This document shows, one piece after another, positions 42,308-49,917 of a DNA stretch of 64,000 nt (position 1 is the first letter of the stretch; each line of letters opens with the position of its first letter). Made by a program: the position numbers and the translations under genes. Location: the NCBI GenBank assembly GCA_028714375.1, contig JAQTMK010000003.1, forward strand, positions 16,721 through 80,720, given 5' to 3'. The notes beneath the pieces were generated by a model. The model was given only the letters and a program-made list of their open reading frames with translations, ran no database searches and was not told the origin of the DNA. This DNA is from Candidatus Nanoarchaeia archaeon (GTDB taxonomy: Archaea; Nanobdellota; Nanobdellia; SCGC-AAA011-G17; JACPNG01).

Positions 42308-43018
42308 TTAAACCTTTCTGACAAAAATCATAAAAGCAGTATACTGCATCTCAGATTTGGGTCTTACTTTCAAACCTTCCACAAACCAGTCTCTTTTCAT
42401 TATCTCAATAACTTCATCCAAAACAAACTTGTCTTTTAAATTTTCAACAAGCTGAATTACCTGGGTAACTGAAGGTACATAAACAACAAGATAACTTCCT
42501 GATTTTAAAGAATCATAAACATTATCCAATGCATTCCATGGTTCTGGTAAATCCAAAACAACTAAATCCAAATCTTTCTCATCTATATTTTCATAAACAT
42601 CTTTGTTTTTTAAATCAACGTTTTTTAAATCAAAAAGAGCAATATTTTTCTTGGCTAAATTTAGGTTGCTTTCATCAGTGTCATAACTATGAACTTTTTT
42701 TACTAACCTTGCTAAGTAAATAGTTAATTTTCCTGATCCAGTTCCTGCTTCAAGAACAACAGAATTTTTATCAATTCCTGTTCTTGTTATAATATATCCA
42801 ATGTCTTTTTCCATCATAGCCTGTGGTCCTCTTTTTATTTTCTCGATATTATCAGTAAAATTAGCATCAAACATAATTAGCTCTTTTCCAGAATGTGCAT
42901 TAACTCTGTTTGTATTTTTCTTTAAATCTTCTTCTTTCACAACACCAGAATCAGTATGCAAATCTCCCTGCTCCCAGTAGTATTTTTTCCCTAATCTCAT
43001 CAATATTTTCTTTATCAT
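42308..43018 (-). CDS. trmI: tRNA (adenine-N1)-methyltransferase TrmI
   Basis: 236 residues. N-terminal beta domain, then a Rossmann methyltransferase: VLEAGTGSGKLTIYLARLV (SAM motif I), SYDTDESNLNLAKKN and VVLDLPEPWNAL (catalytic region), plus the C-terminal KRDWFVEGLKVRPKSEM signature. Methylates A57/A58 of tRNA. Placed next to tRNA-Leu. Confidence 0.93.
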   Translation of the reverse strand: MIKKILMRLGKKYYWEQGDLHTDSGVVKEEDLKKNTNRVNAHSGKELIMFDANFTDNIEKIKRGPQAMMEKDIGYIITRTGIDKNSVVLEAGTGSGKLTIYLARLVKKVHSYDTDESNLNLAKKNIALFDLKNVDLKNKDVYENIDEKDLDLVVLDLPEPWNALDNVYDSLKSGSYLVVYVPSVTQVIQLVENLKDKFVLDEVIEIMKRDWFVEGLKVRPKSEMQYTAFMIFVRKV

Positions 43019-43029
43019 TTTAAAATAAC

Positions 43030-43113
43030 TGTGGGCGACAGGGTTCGAACCTGCGTAGGCACTAAGCCAATAGCTCTTGAGGCTATCCCGTTTGACCGCT
43101 CCGGCACGCCCAC
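43030..43113 (-). tRNA. tRNA-Leu(CAA)
   Basis: Class II tRNA with acceptor GTGGGCG/CGCCCAC and discriminator A. The anticodon stem ATAGC/GCTAT holds loop CTCAAGA (anticodon CAA), with variable arm TTGGCTTAGTGCCTACG. No intron. Confidence 0.93.
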
Positions 43114-43167
43114 ATATTAAACCTTATAAAACAATTATTTAAGAACCTTTTGTTTAACAATCAAAAC

Positions 43168-43177
43168 CTTTAAAAGC
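43168..43177 (+). promoter_or_regulatory. TATA box of the SRP RNA
   Basis: CTTTAAAAGC lies about 26 nt before the inferred 5' end of the SRP RNA. Confidence 0.6.
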
Positions 43178-43198
43178 CTAAAAATAATCAAAAAACAC

Positions 43199-43466
43199 GT
43201 AGACTAGACCGGGAAGCTAGTCCTATCCTGTTACCGCAAACGGACTTCATGGTGGGGTCGAAGCCTTGGAAGAGGCCTAGACTGGTAGCTTAGTCTTGGT
43301 TCGTACTGAGAAGCCCTGTCCTGCAGGGTCTTCATTTTTGTGAACCGGGTCAGATCAGGAATGAAGCAGCCCTAAGCAATTGTGGAGGTGTCTGTGGGCC
43401 AGCAGGGTGGAGAAAAAATCAAGGTAGCTAGACTATTAGTTTAGTTCCATTTCAGGGCGTGTCTAC
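43199..43466 (+). ncRNA. signal recognition particle 7S RNA
   Basis: About 268 nt. Ends pair as GTAGAC/GTCTAC (archaeal helix 1). The Alu part carries GTTACCGCAAACGG, and the S domain has GAACCGGGTCAGATC, a GGAA tetraloop and the asymmetric loop AGCAGCCCTAAGC that binds SRP54. It targets ribosomes making membrane and exported proteins. Boundaries are inferred from terminal pairing. Confidence 0.92.
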
Positions 43467-43477
43467 AATTTCTATTT

Positions 43478-43975
43478 TTAGAATTTAAACAGCTGTTTCT
43501 TAACTTCACCAACAATATCCCCTAAGTTCTGAACAAGTAATCCATATAGTTTTTCTATCATAACTTCATATATTCCTTCTTTCAAACCTCCAGAACAATA
43601 ATTAACCAAACCTTCTATGTCTTTGACTTCGTCTAATTTATCTTTTGGAACATAACATATCATTGATTTTCCTTCAAGTTTTTCTTTTAGTTTTAAGTCA
43701 GTCCCAATAGCCATTTTTCTAAGTTCAATATTTAGAACACAGGAATCTCTTTTAGAACCTTCAATAACATAATCATAAATGTTTCCGTTTCTTACAGCCA
43801 CAAATTTTGTTGATTTACATTCAAGCAATCTTTCATTGAAGCATGTTTCATCCTGCTCGCAGTTTTTCTTGAAAAATCCACTGAAAAAAATCAACCAAAT
43901 TAAAACAACTAAAATTAAAATTCCTAATACTAATTTATTAAAAGAAATTTCAATCCTCTTTTTTGACCTTATCAT
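43478..43975 (-). CDS. anchored Cys-containing protein, unknown
   Basis: 165 residues: a basic N-terminus, one transmembrane helix (about 15-34), then an external domain with Cys pairs (KKNCEQDETCFNERLLEC, SMICYVP, VNYCSGG). Topology suggests cytoplasmic N-terminus and a disulfide-stabilised outer domain. Convergent with the SRP RNA, 12 nt apart. No family recognised. Confidence 0.6.
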   Translation of the reverse strand: MIRSKKRIEISFNKLVLGILILVVLIWLIFFSGFFKKNCEQDETCFNERLLECKSTKFVAVRNGNIYDYVIEGSKRDSCVLNIELRKMAIGTDLKLKEKLEGKSMICYVPKDKLDEVKDIEGLVNYCSGGLKEGIYEVMIEKLYGLLVQNLGDIVGEVKKQLFKF

Positions 43976-44052
43976 AAGTTATCTTGAATAAGTTTGGTTA
44001 ATAAAGTTTTTTATAAAAAATAACAACTTCAGAGTTAATACAAAACAAAAGA

Positions 44053-44060
44053 TTTATAAA
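44053..44060 (+). promoter_or_regulatory. TATA box for the 44082 gene
   Basis: TTTATAAA is centred 25 nt before the ATG at 44082, a clear leaderless arrangement. Confidence 0.6.
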
Positions 44061-44081
44061 CAATCAGTCTATGAAAAATTC

Positions 44082-44531
44082 ATGGCAAATATATATGAAA
44101 AAAGTATTGATCAATTTGATAAGTCATTATTCAAAGGAAAAGATTTAGATTTAGTAAACTCAGTAATAAAATATTTAAAAGATAATGATTTAATTATGAG
44201 CATTGAAGGTTCTGTAAAAAATAATGCATTAAAAGGTAGTCCAAGAAATTATCAAGATATTGATATCTTAGTATCTAACGAATCAGATCATGATGCAAGA
44301 TATAAGTCTATTATTGATCTTGCTAGGATTTTCTTTGAAAAAGATTATCAAAATGCTCCATTATTTGCTAAACATATTACTTCTTTCTCTCAGGAAGGTA
44401 AACTCTATGTCAATACTACAATTGATAATTTATTTAAAATCAAAAGAAAAGATTCAAAAACCAAAATAGAAATTTGTTTTGAAAAATATGATTATAGACC
44501 TAAAAGAATAACTTGTCATCCAGGTAATTAA
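44082..44531 (+). CDS. small nucleotidyltransferase-like protein
   Basis: 149 residues. IEGSVKNNALKGSPRNYQDI and the following DILV give a Gly-Ser and Asp-x-Asp pair typical of NTase folds, with TKIEICFEKYDY as a possible third acidic strand. It is a third NTase-like gene within 5 kb. No HEPN partner is visible. It ends with CHPGN. Confidence 0.6.
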   Translation: MANIYEKSIDQFDKSLFKGKDLDLVNSVIKYLKDNDLIMSIEGSVKNNALKGSPRNYQDIDILVSNESDHDARYKSIIDLARIFFEKDYQNAPLFAKHITSFSQEGKLYVNTTIDNLFKIKRKDSKTKIEICFEKYDYRPKRITCHPGN

Positions 44532-44561
44532 TTAAATCTTAAATAAAATTCAACAATTTTA

Positions 44562-44590
44562 AAATAAAAAGAAAAGAGACCTAAATCTCT
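44562..44590 (-). terminator. hairpin + U-tract at the dnaG stop
   Basis: AGAGA-TTTAGG-TCTCT on the minus strand contains the dnaG stop codon and runs into TTTTCTTTTTATTTT. Confidence 0.55.
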
Positions 44591-45834
44591 TTATCAGTTA
44601 CAACAATAACTTTGGTTTCTCCAGGTCTTACTTTGTTCAGAGTTCCGACAATAAACCTAACTCCAGCTCTTTCAGCAACTTTTGCTAATTCCCTGTCAAC
44701 CTCTCCGTCCATTACAACAGCGAATGCTTTCAGGTTTCTCAAAGTTGTAGAAAGTTCTGTGATTGGAACCTTTCCCAAAATTTCTTTGTTATCATCCAAA
44801 ATAGAAGCTCCTCTTGTTCCTATCATGTCGCTTACCATTACTTTGAAAGTTTCTTTCAATTCATCTGGAACTTTGGAATAAGTTCTTACAGGAGCACTCC
44901 TTAGCTGAGTCTGAACTCTTGGTCTTTCAAGATTTCTCTCCATTGGTCTTTCAGTTCTTGTAGCAAGTCTGGATCTTCCATTGTCTCTTAATGTAGCTCC
45001 GCTCTTCAAGTCTTCAAGAATCTGCTCGATAGCAACTCTTGATCTTAAAGCCTTATGGATTTCTTTCTTTGTTATTTCTTCAACTTCTTTTCCATCAGGT
45101 GCTTTAGCCACATAATCTATTTCAGCAACAGCAGAAATTTCTTTTATGATTAAATCTCCACCTCTGTCACCATCAACGAAAACAGTAACAGTTTTTTTGC
45201 CGCACAATTCAATTATTGTTTCTGGTACATTTGTTCCGTTCATTGCTATTGCATTTTTGATTCCATGCCTTAACAAGTTCAGAACATCTGCTCTTCCCTC
45301 TACAACAATAACTTCATCGCTCTCTTCAATAGCAGGACCAGCAGCCAGTCTGTCTTTTCCATATTCAATGGATTCCATCATTCTTACAGATTTAGCTACT
45401 TCATCAGTGATTTCCTGACTATCAGGCAAAATATCGCTAGTTAGATTTTTAAGTAATTCTTTAGCTCTTTCTATAACAAAAGATCTCTTACTTATTCTTA
45501 CGTCTTCTATTTTCTCTACATTGACCTTTGAATTACAAGGTCCTATTCTTTCAATAGTTTCTAAAGCAGCAGCAATTATTGCAGTTTCTGCTTTGTCTAA
45601 GCTACTTGGAATTATGATATTCCCGCTTGTTTTTCCTGCCTTAATATCAGTCTTAACCTCAATTCTACCAATTCTACCAGATCTTTGAAGCTCTCTTAGC
45701 TCTAGGTTTTCACCTAAAAGTCCTTCGGTTTGCCCAAATATGGCACCAACAACATCAGGCCTGTCAACAGTACCCTCAATTTGAATATTGGCATGAACGA
45801 TGTATTTGGCTGAAACAGGGCTTATTTTTCCCAT
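44581..45834 (-). CDS. dnaG: archaeal DnaG-like Toprim protein
   Basis: 417 residues. N-terminal conserved region (KYIVHANIQIEG, VVGAIFGQTEGLLG), a Toprim domain (VIVVEGRADVLNLL with catalytic Glu, FVDGDRGGDL with the Asp pair) and a C-terminal tail. In archaea this protein is tied to the exosome and RNA decay as well as priming. A strong AGGAGGT site precedes the ATG. A 250-nt GC-richer region lies directly upstream. Confidence 0.93.
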   Translation of the reverse strand: MGKISPVSAKYIVHANIQIEGTVDRPDVVGAIFGQTEGLLGENLELRELQRSGRIGRIEVKTDIKAGKTSGNIIIPSSLDKAETAIIAAALETIERIGPCNSKVNVEKIEDVRISKRSFVIERAKELLKNLTSDILPDSQEITDEVAKSVRMMESIEYGKDRLAAGPAIEESDEVIVVEGRADVLNLLRHGIKNAIAMNGTNVPETIIELCGKKTVTVFVDGDRGGDLIIKEISAVAEIDYVAKAPDGKEVEEITKKEIHKALRSRVAIEQILEDLKSGATLRDNGRSRLATRTERPMERNLERPRVQTQLRSAPVRTYSKVPDELKETFKVMVSDMIGTRGASILDDNKEILGKVPITELSTTLRNLKAFAVVMDGEVDRELAKVAERAGVRFIVGTLNKVRPGETKVIVVTDKEI

Positions 45835-46005
45835 TTTAACCTCCTAATGCCAAATCACATTACTTTATAGAAAGAAACATAAAATGCCTAAACCATAGGC
45901 TACTCTCCCCCTTTACCTAAACCTTGCCCCTGTTAAACCCAAATGGGCGTGATAATCATGAACTATGTTTCCTTCAGTGAATAGTGATTTTGTATTATTA
46001 TTAAT

Positions 46006-46087
46006 TTGGCCCGCGACACTAACTCCCAAGCTCATAGCATTGGCTTTAGCCGCACTCCATTGAGTATTCTCATGGCGGGCGCTTTAA
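46006..46087 (-). ncRNA. candidate structured RNA (or dnaG leader element)
   Basis: GC-rich island in AT-rich DNA. On the minus strand GCCCGC near the 5' end pairs with GCGGGC about 70 nt later, enclosing CCATGAG-AATA-CTCAATGG and GGC-TAAA-GCC hairpins. A TATA-like TTAAATATAAG (46107-46117) lies about 25 nt before the 5' GCGCCCGCC. No match to tRNA, RNase P or C/D RNA could be made. An open frame of about 55 codons also crosses it, so a decayed gene is an alternative. Confidence 0.4.
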
Positions 46088-46144
46088 AATAATACCTATA
46101 TCTTATATTTAAGCTTTCCGATTTTTCAGGGGCAGAAACGAAAG

Positions 46145-46155
46145 GTTTATAAATA
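46145..46155 (+). promoter_or_regulatory. TATA box for the 46195 gene
   Basis: GTTTATAAATA lies 40-50 nt before the ATG, leaving a short leader that carries a GAGGT ribosome site 8 nt before the start. Confidence 0.55.
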
Positions 46156-46194
46156 AGGAATCTCTACTAAAGAGTAACAAATGAGGTACTTAAC

Positions 46195-46713
46195 ATGAAA
46201 CAAGTTTATGATCAAGCAAGGAAGGGTATGTCCAAATTATCTATAGATTACTTTTTACCAGCAGAAGATATGTCAAAATTACTTATTTTTTATAAAAATT
46301 CTGATATAAACACCTTCTTAGGGTATGGTCCATTAGATATTGTAAAAATTGTAGAAGCATCAAATATTCAGATAGGTAAGAATAAAGATAATATTGACTA
46401 TCTTATTAAGAGTGCTTGGAAATTTGTTGAGTATTTACAGGATCAAACCAAGAAGAATTTACCTAGAAAGGTTCCTGTAGAATCAGTTGCTGTCAAATTT
46501 GATGAACTAGAGTTTATCGTAGATGAACTTGATCAGAATGGAAAAGATCTTTGTGATGGAAGTTCTGTCCAGATAAATGGTGGACAAGTAGTTATTAACG
46601 AAGAATCCCCATATGTTACTGGTTCGGGTGTAAATGACCTTGCAACTTGGCATGAAGTAATAAATAGCCCAGAAAGTGAAAAATATCCTAGAAGGGTTAT
46701 AACTGGAAAATAA
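46195..46713 (+). CDS. uncharacterised accessory protein, 172 aa
   Basis: Soluble, charged; an N-terminal helical half and a C-terminal part with KDLCDGSSVQINGGQVVI. No motif known to me. The start is fixed by ribosome site GAGGT. It precedes the two-gene unit containing a NUDIX protein, with its own promoter. Lack of conservation clues and its neighbours suggest an accessory gene. Confidence 0.55.
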   Translation: MKQVYDQARKGMSKLSIDYFLPAEDMSKLLIFYKNSDINTFLGYGPLDIVKIVEASNIQIGKNKDNIDYLIKSAWKFVEYLQDQTKKNLPRKVPVESVAVKFDELEFIVDELDQNGKDLCDGSSVQINGGQVVINEESPYVTGSGVNDLATWHEVINSPESEKYPRRVITGK

Positions 46714-46762
46714 TCACCTAAATAAATTTAAATTTTAATATATCTAAAAAAAGAAGTTTAAG

Positions 46763-47155
46763 ATGAAAGATTCAAAAAGAATAGAATATCTTGCAGAATT
46801 CGTTTTTGATAAATCTATCCATCAAGAAATTGCAGAAAGAAAAGTAAAAAGTTTAGCAGCTGTATATTTATGGCAGACTACCAGGCAAATTGCAGGAAAA
46901 TATAATCTTGATATTCAAGAAGTACAGGATTTAATTACTTTTAAAAAATGCAACAAACCAATACAAATCACAAAAAGGACAGAATTTGCTTCAGATTATA
47001 TTGATGGGATTTTTCAAGTTTATGACTCAAAATTTCAGAATGAATTAACTAAAAAAATAATCAAACCCAAAGACATAGATGGTTTAATTGATATTATTAA
47101 TTTAGATCTAATTGAACATGCTATTGAAGATCTTTCTCAAAAATGGACAAAATAA
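46763..47155 (+). CDS. uncharacterised helical protein, 130 aa
   Basis: All-helical look (LAAVYLWQTTRQIAGKYNLD could be part of a helix-turn-helix). Its 3' end overlaps the NUDIX-like gene by 13 nt, indicating translational coupling. An AT-rich TATA-like stretch lies 25 nt before the ATG. It might be a regulator or partner of that protein; not recognised. Confidence 0.55.
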   Translation: MKDSKRIEYLAEFVFDKSIHQEIAERKVKSLAAVYLWQTTRQIAGKYNLDIQEVQDLITFKKCNKPIQITKRTEFASDYIDGIFQVYDSKFQNELTKKIIKPKDIDGLIDIINLDLIEHAIEDLSQKWTK

Positions 47156-47742
47156 GAATAAGTGCATCTAGCCTTGTAAAAATTATTTTGGATGACAAAT
47201 TCTTACTCTGTTTAAATAAGGGCTCTCTAATCAACTGGAATAACAGAATCTATACTCCTTTTGGTGGAGCAATAGAATTCTATGAATCTTCAAGGTCGTT
47301 TCTAGAAAGTCTTGAAGCAGAATTTGAAAAAAGAAACGATCTAAGAATTTTTATTCCAAAATCAAATATTCCAAAATTTGAAGATTGGTTTTATAGAAAA
47401 CAAGGTAGAGAAACCTCTCCTTACAGAGAGTTAAATGAAGAATTTGTAAATGAAGAAAAGATTTTTAATAACCTTCCAGAAGAAGAAGTTAATCTAACTT
47501 ATCTCCACACAATAATTGACCAAGGAAAAACTCACAAACCAGAAATAAGTGGAACTTTAACCATAAGATTCTCTGAGATATATGAAGCAAAATTTAATAA
47601 GAAATATGAAAACCAAATAAGAAAAAATCTTAAAGAAAAAGACACTCATTTAATTCTAGTAACTCCAGAACAGATAACCAATAATCATAATCCAAATCTA
47701 AAGATTGGTGGTAATTCTAAATACCTTCTAAATAATCTTTAA
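47143..47742 (+). CDS. NUDIX protein of the SMODS-associated type
   Basis: 199 residues. The pattern RISASSLVKIILDDKFLLCL, FGGAIEFYESS, NDLRIFIP, FEDWFYRKQGRE and RELNEEFVNEE follows the SMODS-associated NUDIX family, a variant in which the Nudix helix is split by an insert; the RELNEE acidic residues are intact. In bacteria this domain occurs beside CD-NTase (CBASS) genes. No CD-NTase is directly adjacent, but NTase-like genes lie at 39-44.5 kb. Recognition is from memory. Confidence 0.55.
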   Translation: MDKIRISASSLVKIILDDKFLLCLNKGSLINWNNRIYTPFGGAIEFYESSRSFLESLEAEFEKRNDLRIFIPKSNIPKFEDWFYRKQGRETSPYRELNEEFVNEEKIFNNLPEEEVNLTYLHTIIDQGKTHKPEISGTLTIRFSEIYEAKFNKKYENQIRKNLKEKDTHLILVTPEQITNNHNPNLKIGGNSKYLLNNL

Positions 47743-49211
47743 TCTTCTATATCTTTCATAAATGGAAATAAAATTACATCTCTGATAGAACTTGAATTTG
47801 TTAATATCATAACAAGTCTGTCAATTCCAATTCCCAAACCCCCCATAGGAGGCATTCCAAATTCCATTGAAGTTATAAAATCTTCATCCATTGGATGAGC
47901 TTCTTCACTTCCTTTCATTAAATTTCTGGCCTGTTCTTCGAGCAATTTTCTTTGCACTTCAGGATCATTTAATTCAGAATAAGCATTTCCGATTTCCATT
48001 CCAAAAATATAAGGTTCAAACCTTTCAATTAAATTCTTATCTTTCCTGTGTATTTTGCATAAAGGAGTTGTTTCTTTAGGATGATCCATAATAAAAGTGG
48101 GTTGTACTATTTTAGCCTCACATAATTCTTCAAATAACAGACCAATAGCAAGTCCTCTTGAAAACTCTCCGTATTCAATATTATATCCTTTTAATAAATC
48201 CTGCAGTCCTTCATCATCGTATTCATCAATATCAATCTCAGCATATTTTTTAATAGCCTCTTTCACAGTCATTCTTTTCCAGGGAGCTTTCAAATCAATT
48301 TTAGTTCCCTGATATTCTATTTTGGTTGTTCCTAAAACTTTTTTTGCAATAAATTCAACCATGTCTTCTGTTAATTTCATCATAGCATTGTAGTCAACAT
48401 AAGCCCAGTAGCATTCCATTTGTGTAAACTCAGGATTGTGTGTTCTGTCTATACTTTCATTCCTGAAATCTTTCGCAAACTCATAGACTTTTTCAAATCC
48501 TCCTGTAACCAGTTTCTTAAGATATAATTCATTTGAGATTCTCATGTAAATATCCATCTTTAATTCATGTAAGAAACTTTTGAAAGGCCTTGCATTTGCT
48601 CCCCCATACATTTTTTGCAAAACCGGAGTCTCAACTTCTAAAAATCCTTTCTCATCTAAAAACTCCCTCATAGCTTTTATTATTTTTGATCTTTTGACAA
48701 AAACTTCTTTTACTTCAGGATTGGAAATTAAATCTAAATATCTTTGTCTGTATCTTATCTCCATGTCCTTTAATCCGTGGAATTTTTCAGGCAAAGGCCT
48801 TAATCCTTTTGATAATAATTCAAAATTATGAGTATAAATTGAAATCTCTCCCATCTTAGTTCTGAAAATAGTTCCTTTCAGTCCGATAATGTCCCCCAAA
48901 TCAATTTTTTTGAAAATTCTGTAAACTTCTTTCCCAACATCGTCCTCCCTTACATAAAACTGAATCTGTCCAGACTCATCCTGTATATTTCCAAAACATG
49001 CTTTCCCCATCAGTCTTAGAGTCATTACTCTTCCGGCAACAGAGACTTTTTTGTTTGTTTTTTCTTCTTTGCCTAATTTTTTATGTTCTTCTAGAATATC
49101 TTTTGCATTGTCTGTTTTTTCAAAAGAATATGGATATGGATTTATTCCTTCTTCTCTTATTTGTCTTAATTTTTCTTTTCTTTGTTTTATTAATTCATGA
49201 GACTCTTCCAT
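47739..49211 (-). CDS. lysS: lysyl-tRNA synthetase, class II
   Basis: 490 residues: N-terminal OB-fold anticodon domain (VSVAGRVMTLRLMGKACFGN) and a class II catalytic core (motif 2 FRNESIDRTHNPEFT, motif 3 GLGIGIDRLVMIL). Charges tRNA-Lys. Many archaea have the unrelated class I enzyme; the class II form occurs in several DPANN groups and bacteria. Its end overlaps the NUDIX gene by 4 nt, convergent. Confidence 0.95.
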   Translation of the reverse strand: MEESHELIKQRKEKLRQIREEGINPYPYSFEKTDNAKDILEEHKKLGKEEKTNKKVSVAGRVMTLRLMGKACFGNIQDESGQIQFYVREDDVGKEVYRIFKKIDLGDIIGLKGTIFRTKMGEISIYTHNFELLSKGLRPLPEKFHGLKDMEIRYRQRYLDLISNPEVKEVFVKRSKIIKAMREFLDEKGFLEVETPVLQKMYGGANARPFKSFLHELKMDIYMRISNELYLKKLVTGGFEKVYEFAKDFRNESIDRTHNPEFTQMECYWAYVDYNAMMKLTEDMVEFIAKKVLGTTKIEYQGTKIDLKAPWKRMTVKEAIKKYAEIDIDEYDDEGLQDLLKGYNIEYGEFSRGLAIGLLFEELCEAKIVQPTFIMDHPKETTPLCKIHRKDKNLIERFEPYIFGMEIGNAYSELNDPEVQRKLLEEQARNLMKGSEEAHPMDEDFITSMEFGMPPMGGLGIGIDRLVMILTNSSSIRDVILFPFMKDIED

Positions 49212-49275
49212 AAATAAATAACTTTAAGTTTAATATTTAAATGTTTTTAATTAATACAAATATATACTTTACTAA

Positions 49276-49300
49276 GAAAAAACCAGAGATTTCTCTCTGG
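49276..49300 (-). terminator. GNRA hairpin + U-tract terminator
   Basis: Minus strand CCAGAGA-GAAA-TCTCTGG, six T, then CTTAGTAAAGTATATATTTG. Nearly identical to the module at 54113-54137. Confidence 0.75.
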
Positions 49301-49336
49301 CAAATTTCTTTTGTTATCGATTGGGTAGTTATCATT

Positions 49337-49717
49337 TTATTGAGGTTTAGGCTTAAGAAGTTCAAGGATTATTTCTAAAAGTTGATTATTCCTCCCTTGA
49401 ATCAGGTTGTTCTGATAGATCAAACAGAGCTCTGGATTACACCGAATATAATAATCCCCAGAGATACAGCATTCATCATCCTCAGCCTTAAAGACACATA
49501 ACACATTAACAGATTGACCTTCTTCCGAAAACTCACATTTTTTCTTGTGCTTCTCAAAATGCGCAGAGCAAAACTCATCTCCACAATGAGGGCATTCTTG
49601 AAGGGGAATATTTAAACACTTTGAATGATATACCCCTGTTGTACAAACTGGTTCACAACAACTTCTAGATGATGCAAAAAAACCTATTTTTTGACCACAA
49701 CCCTTACACTTAACCAT
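49337..49717 (-). CDS. Cys/His-rich zinc-finger protein (AN1-like)
   Basis: 126 residues. N-terminal KCKGCGQKIGF and CCEPVCTTGVYHSKC, then CPHCGDEFCSAHFEKHKKKC, a Cys2-Cys-His2-Cys arrangement reminiscent of AN1-type fingers. More Cys follow in the C-terminal half (DECCISGDYYIRCNPELC). Ribosome site GGAGGT precedes the ATG; a long leader (about 150 nt) runs back to a TATA box at about 49890-49901. Function unknown; it could bind RNA or protein. Confidence 0.6.
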   Translation of the reverse strand: MVKCKGCGQKIGFFASSRSCCEPVCTTGVYHSKCLNIPLQECPHCGDEFCSAHFEKHKKKCEFSEEGQSVNVLCVFKAEDDECCISGDYYIRCNPELCLIYQNNLIQGRNNQLLEIILELLKPKPQ

Positions 49718-49868
49718 AATTTAACCTCCAAGAAAAAACTAGTTCGATCTTATCCTTCCACAGCTTTCAGAATTTCAAAGATAACACAATCTAAGAAATT
49801 CAAAACAAAAAAAAGGTCTTCCAACCATTTTCTAAGTTTTTACAAAAAGCCTGAAAGGCAAATTTATC
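49718..49868 (-). promoter_or_regulatory. long 5' leader of the zinc-finger gene
   Basis: On the minus strand it begins near a GCC-TTTCA-GGC hairpin, followed by GGT-TGGAAG-ACC with a T-run, then GAAATTCTGAAAGCTGTGG and the GGAGGT ribosome site. Inferred from the TATA box position; long for this genome, where most genes look leaderless. Confidence 0.4.
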
Positions 49869-49917
49869 ATATTTTACCAAGAAATCCTCATTTATAAATG
49901 TTACTATTCTTAAGTAA

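Larger units (their letters stand above)
45835..46194. other. 360-nt intergenic region with GC-rich, fold-prone core
   Basis: Contains the dnaG ribosome site, a hairpin GCCTA-TGGTT-TAGGC (minus strand, about 45886-45900), and the GC-rich core at 46006-46087 described separately. The right end holds the promoter of the 46195 gene. Confidence 0.5.

Noticed and set aside
46006..46087. tRNA or RNase P RNA at the GC-rich island
   Set aside because: No U33-type anticodon loop or T-arm motif, and none of the conserved RNase P blocks could be found.
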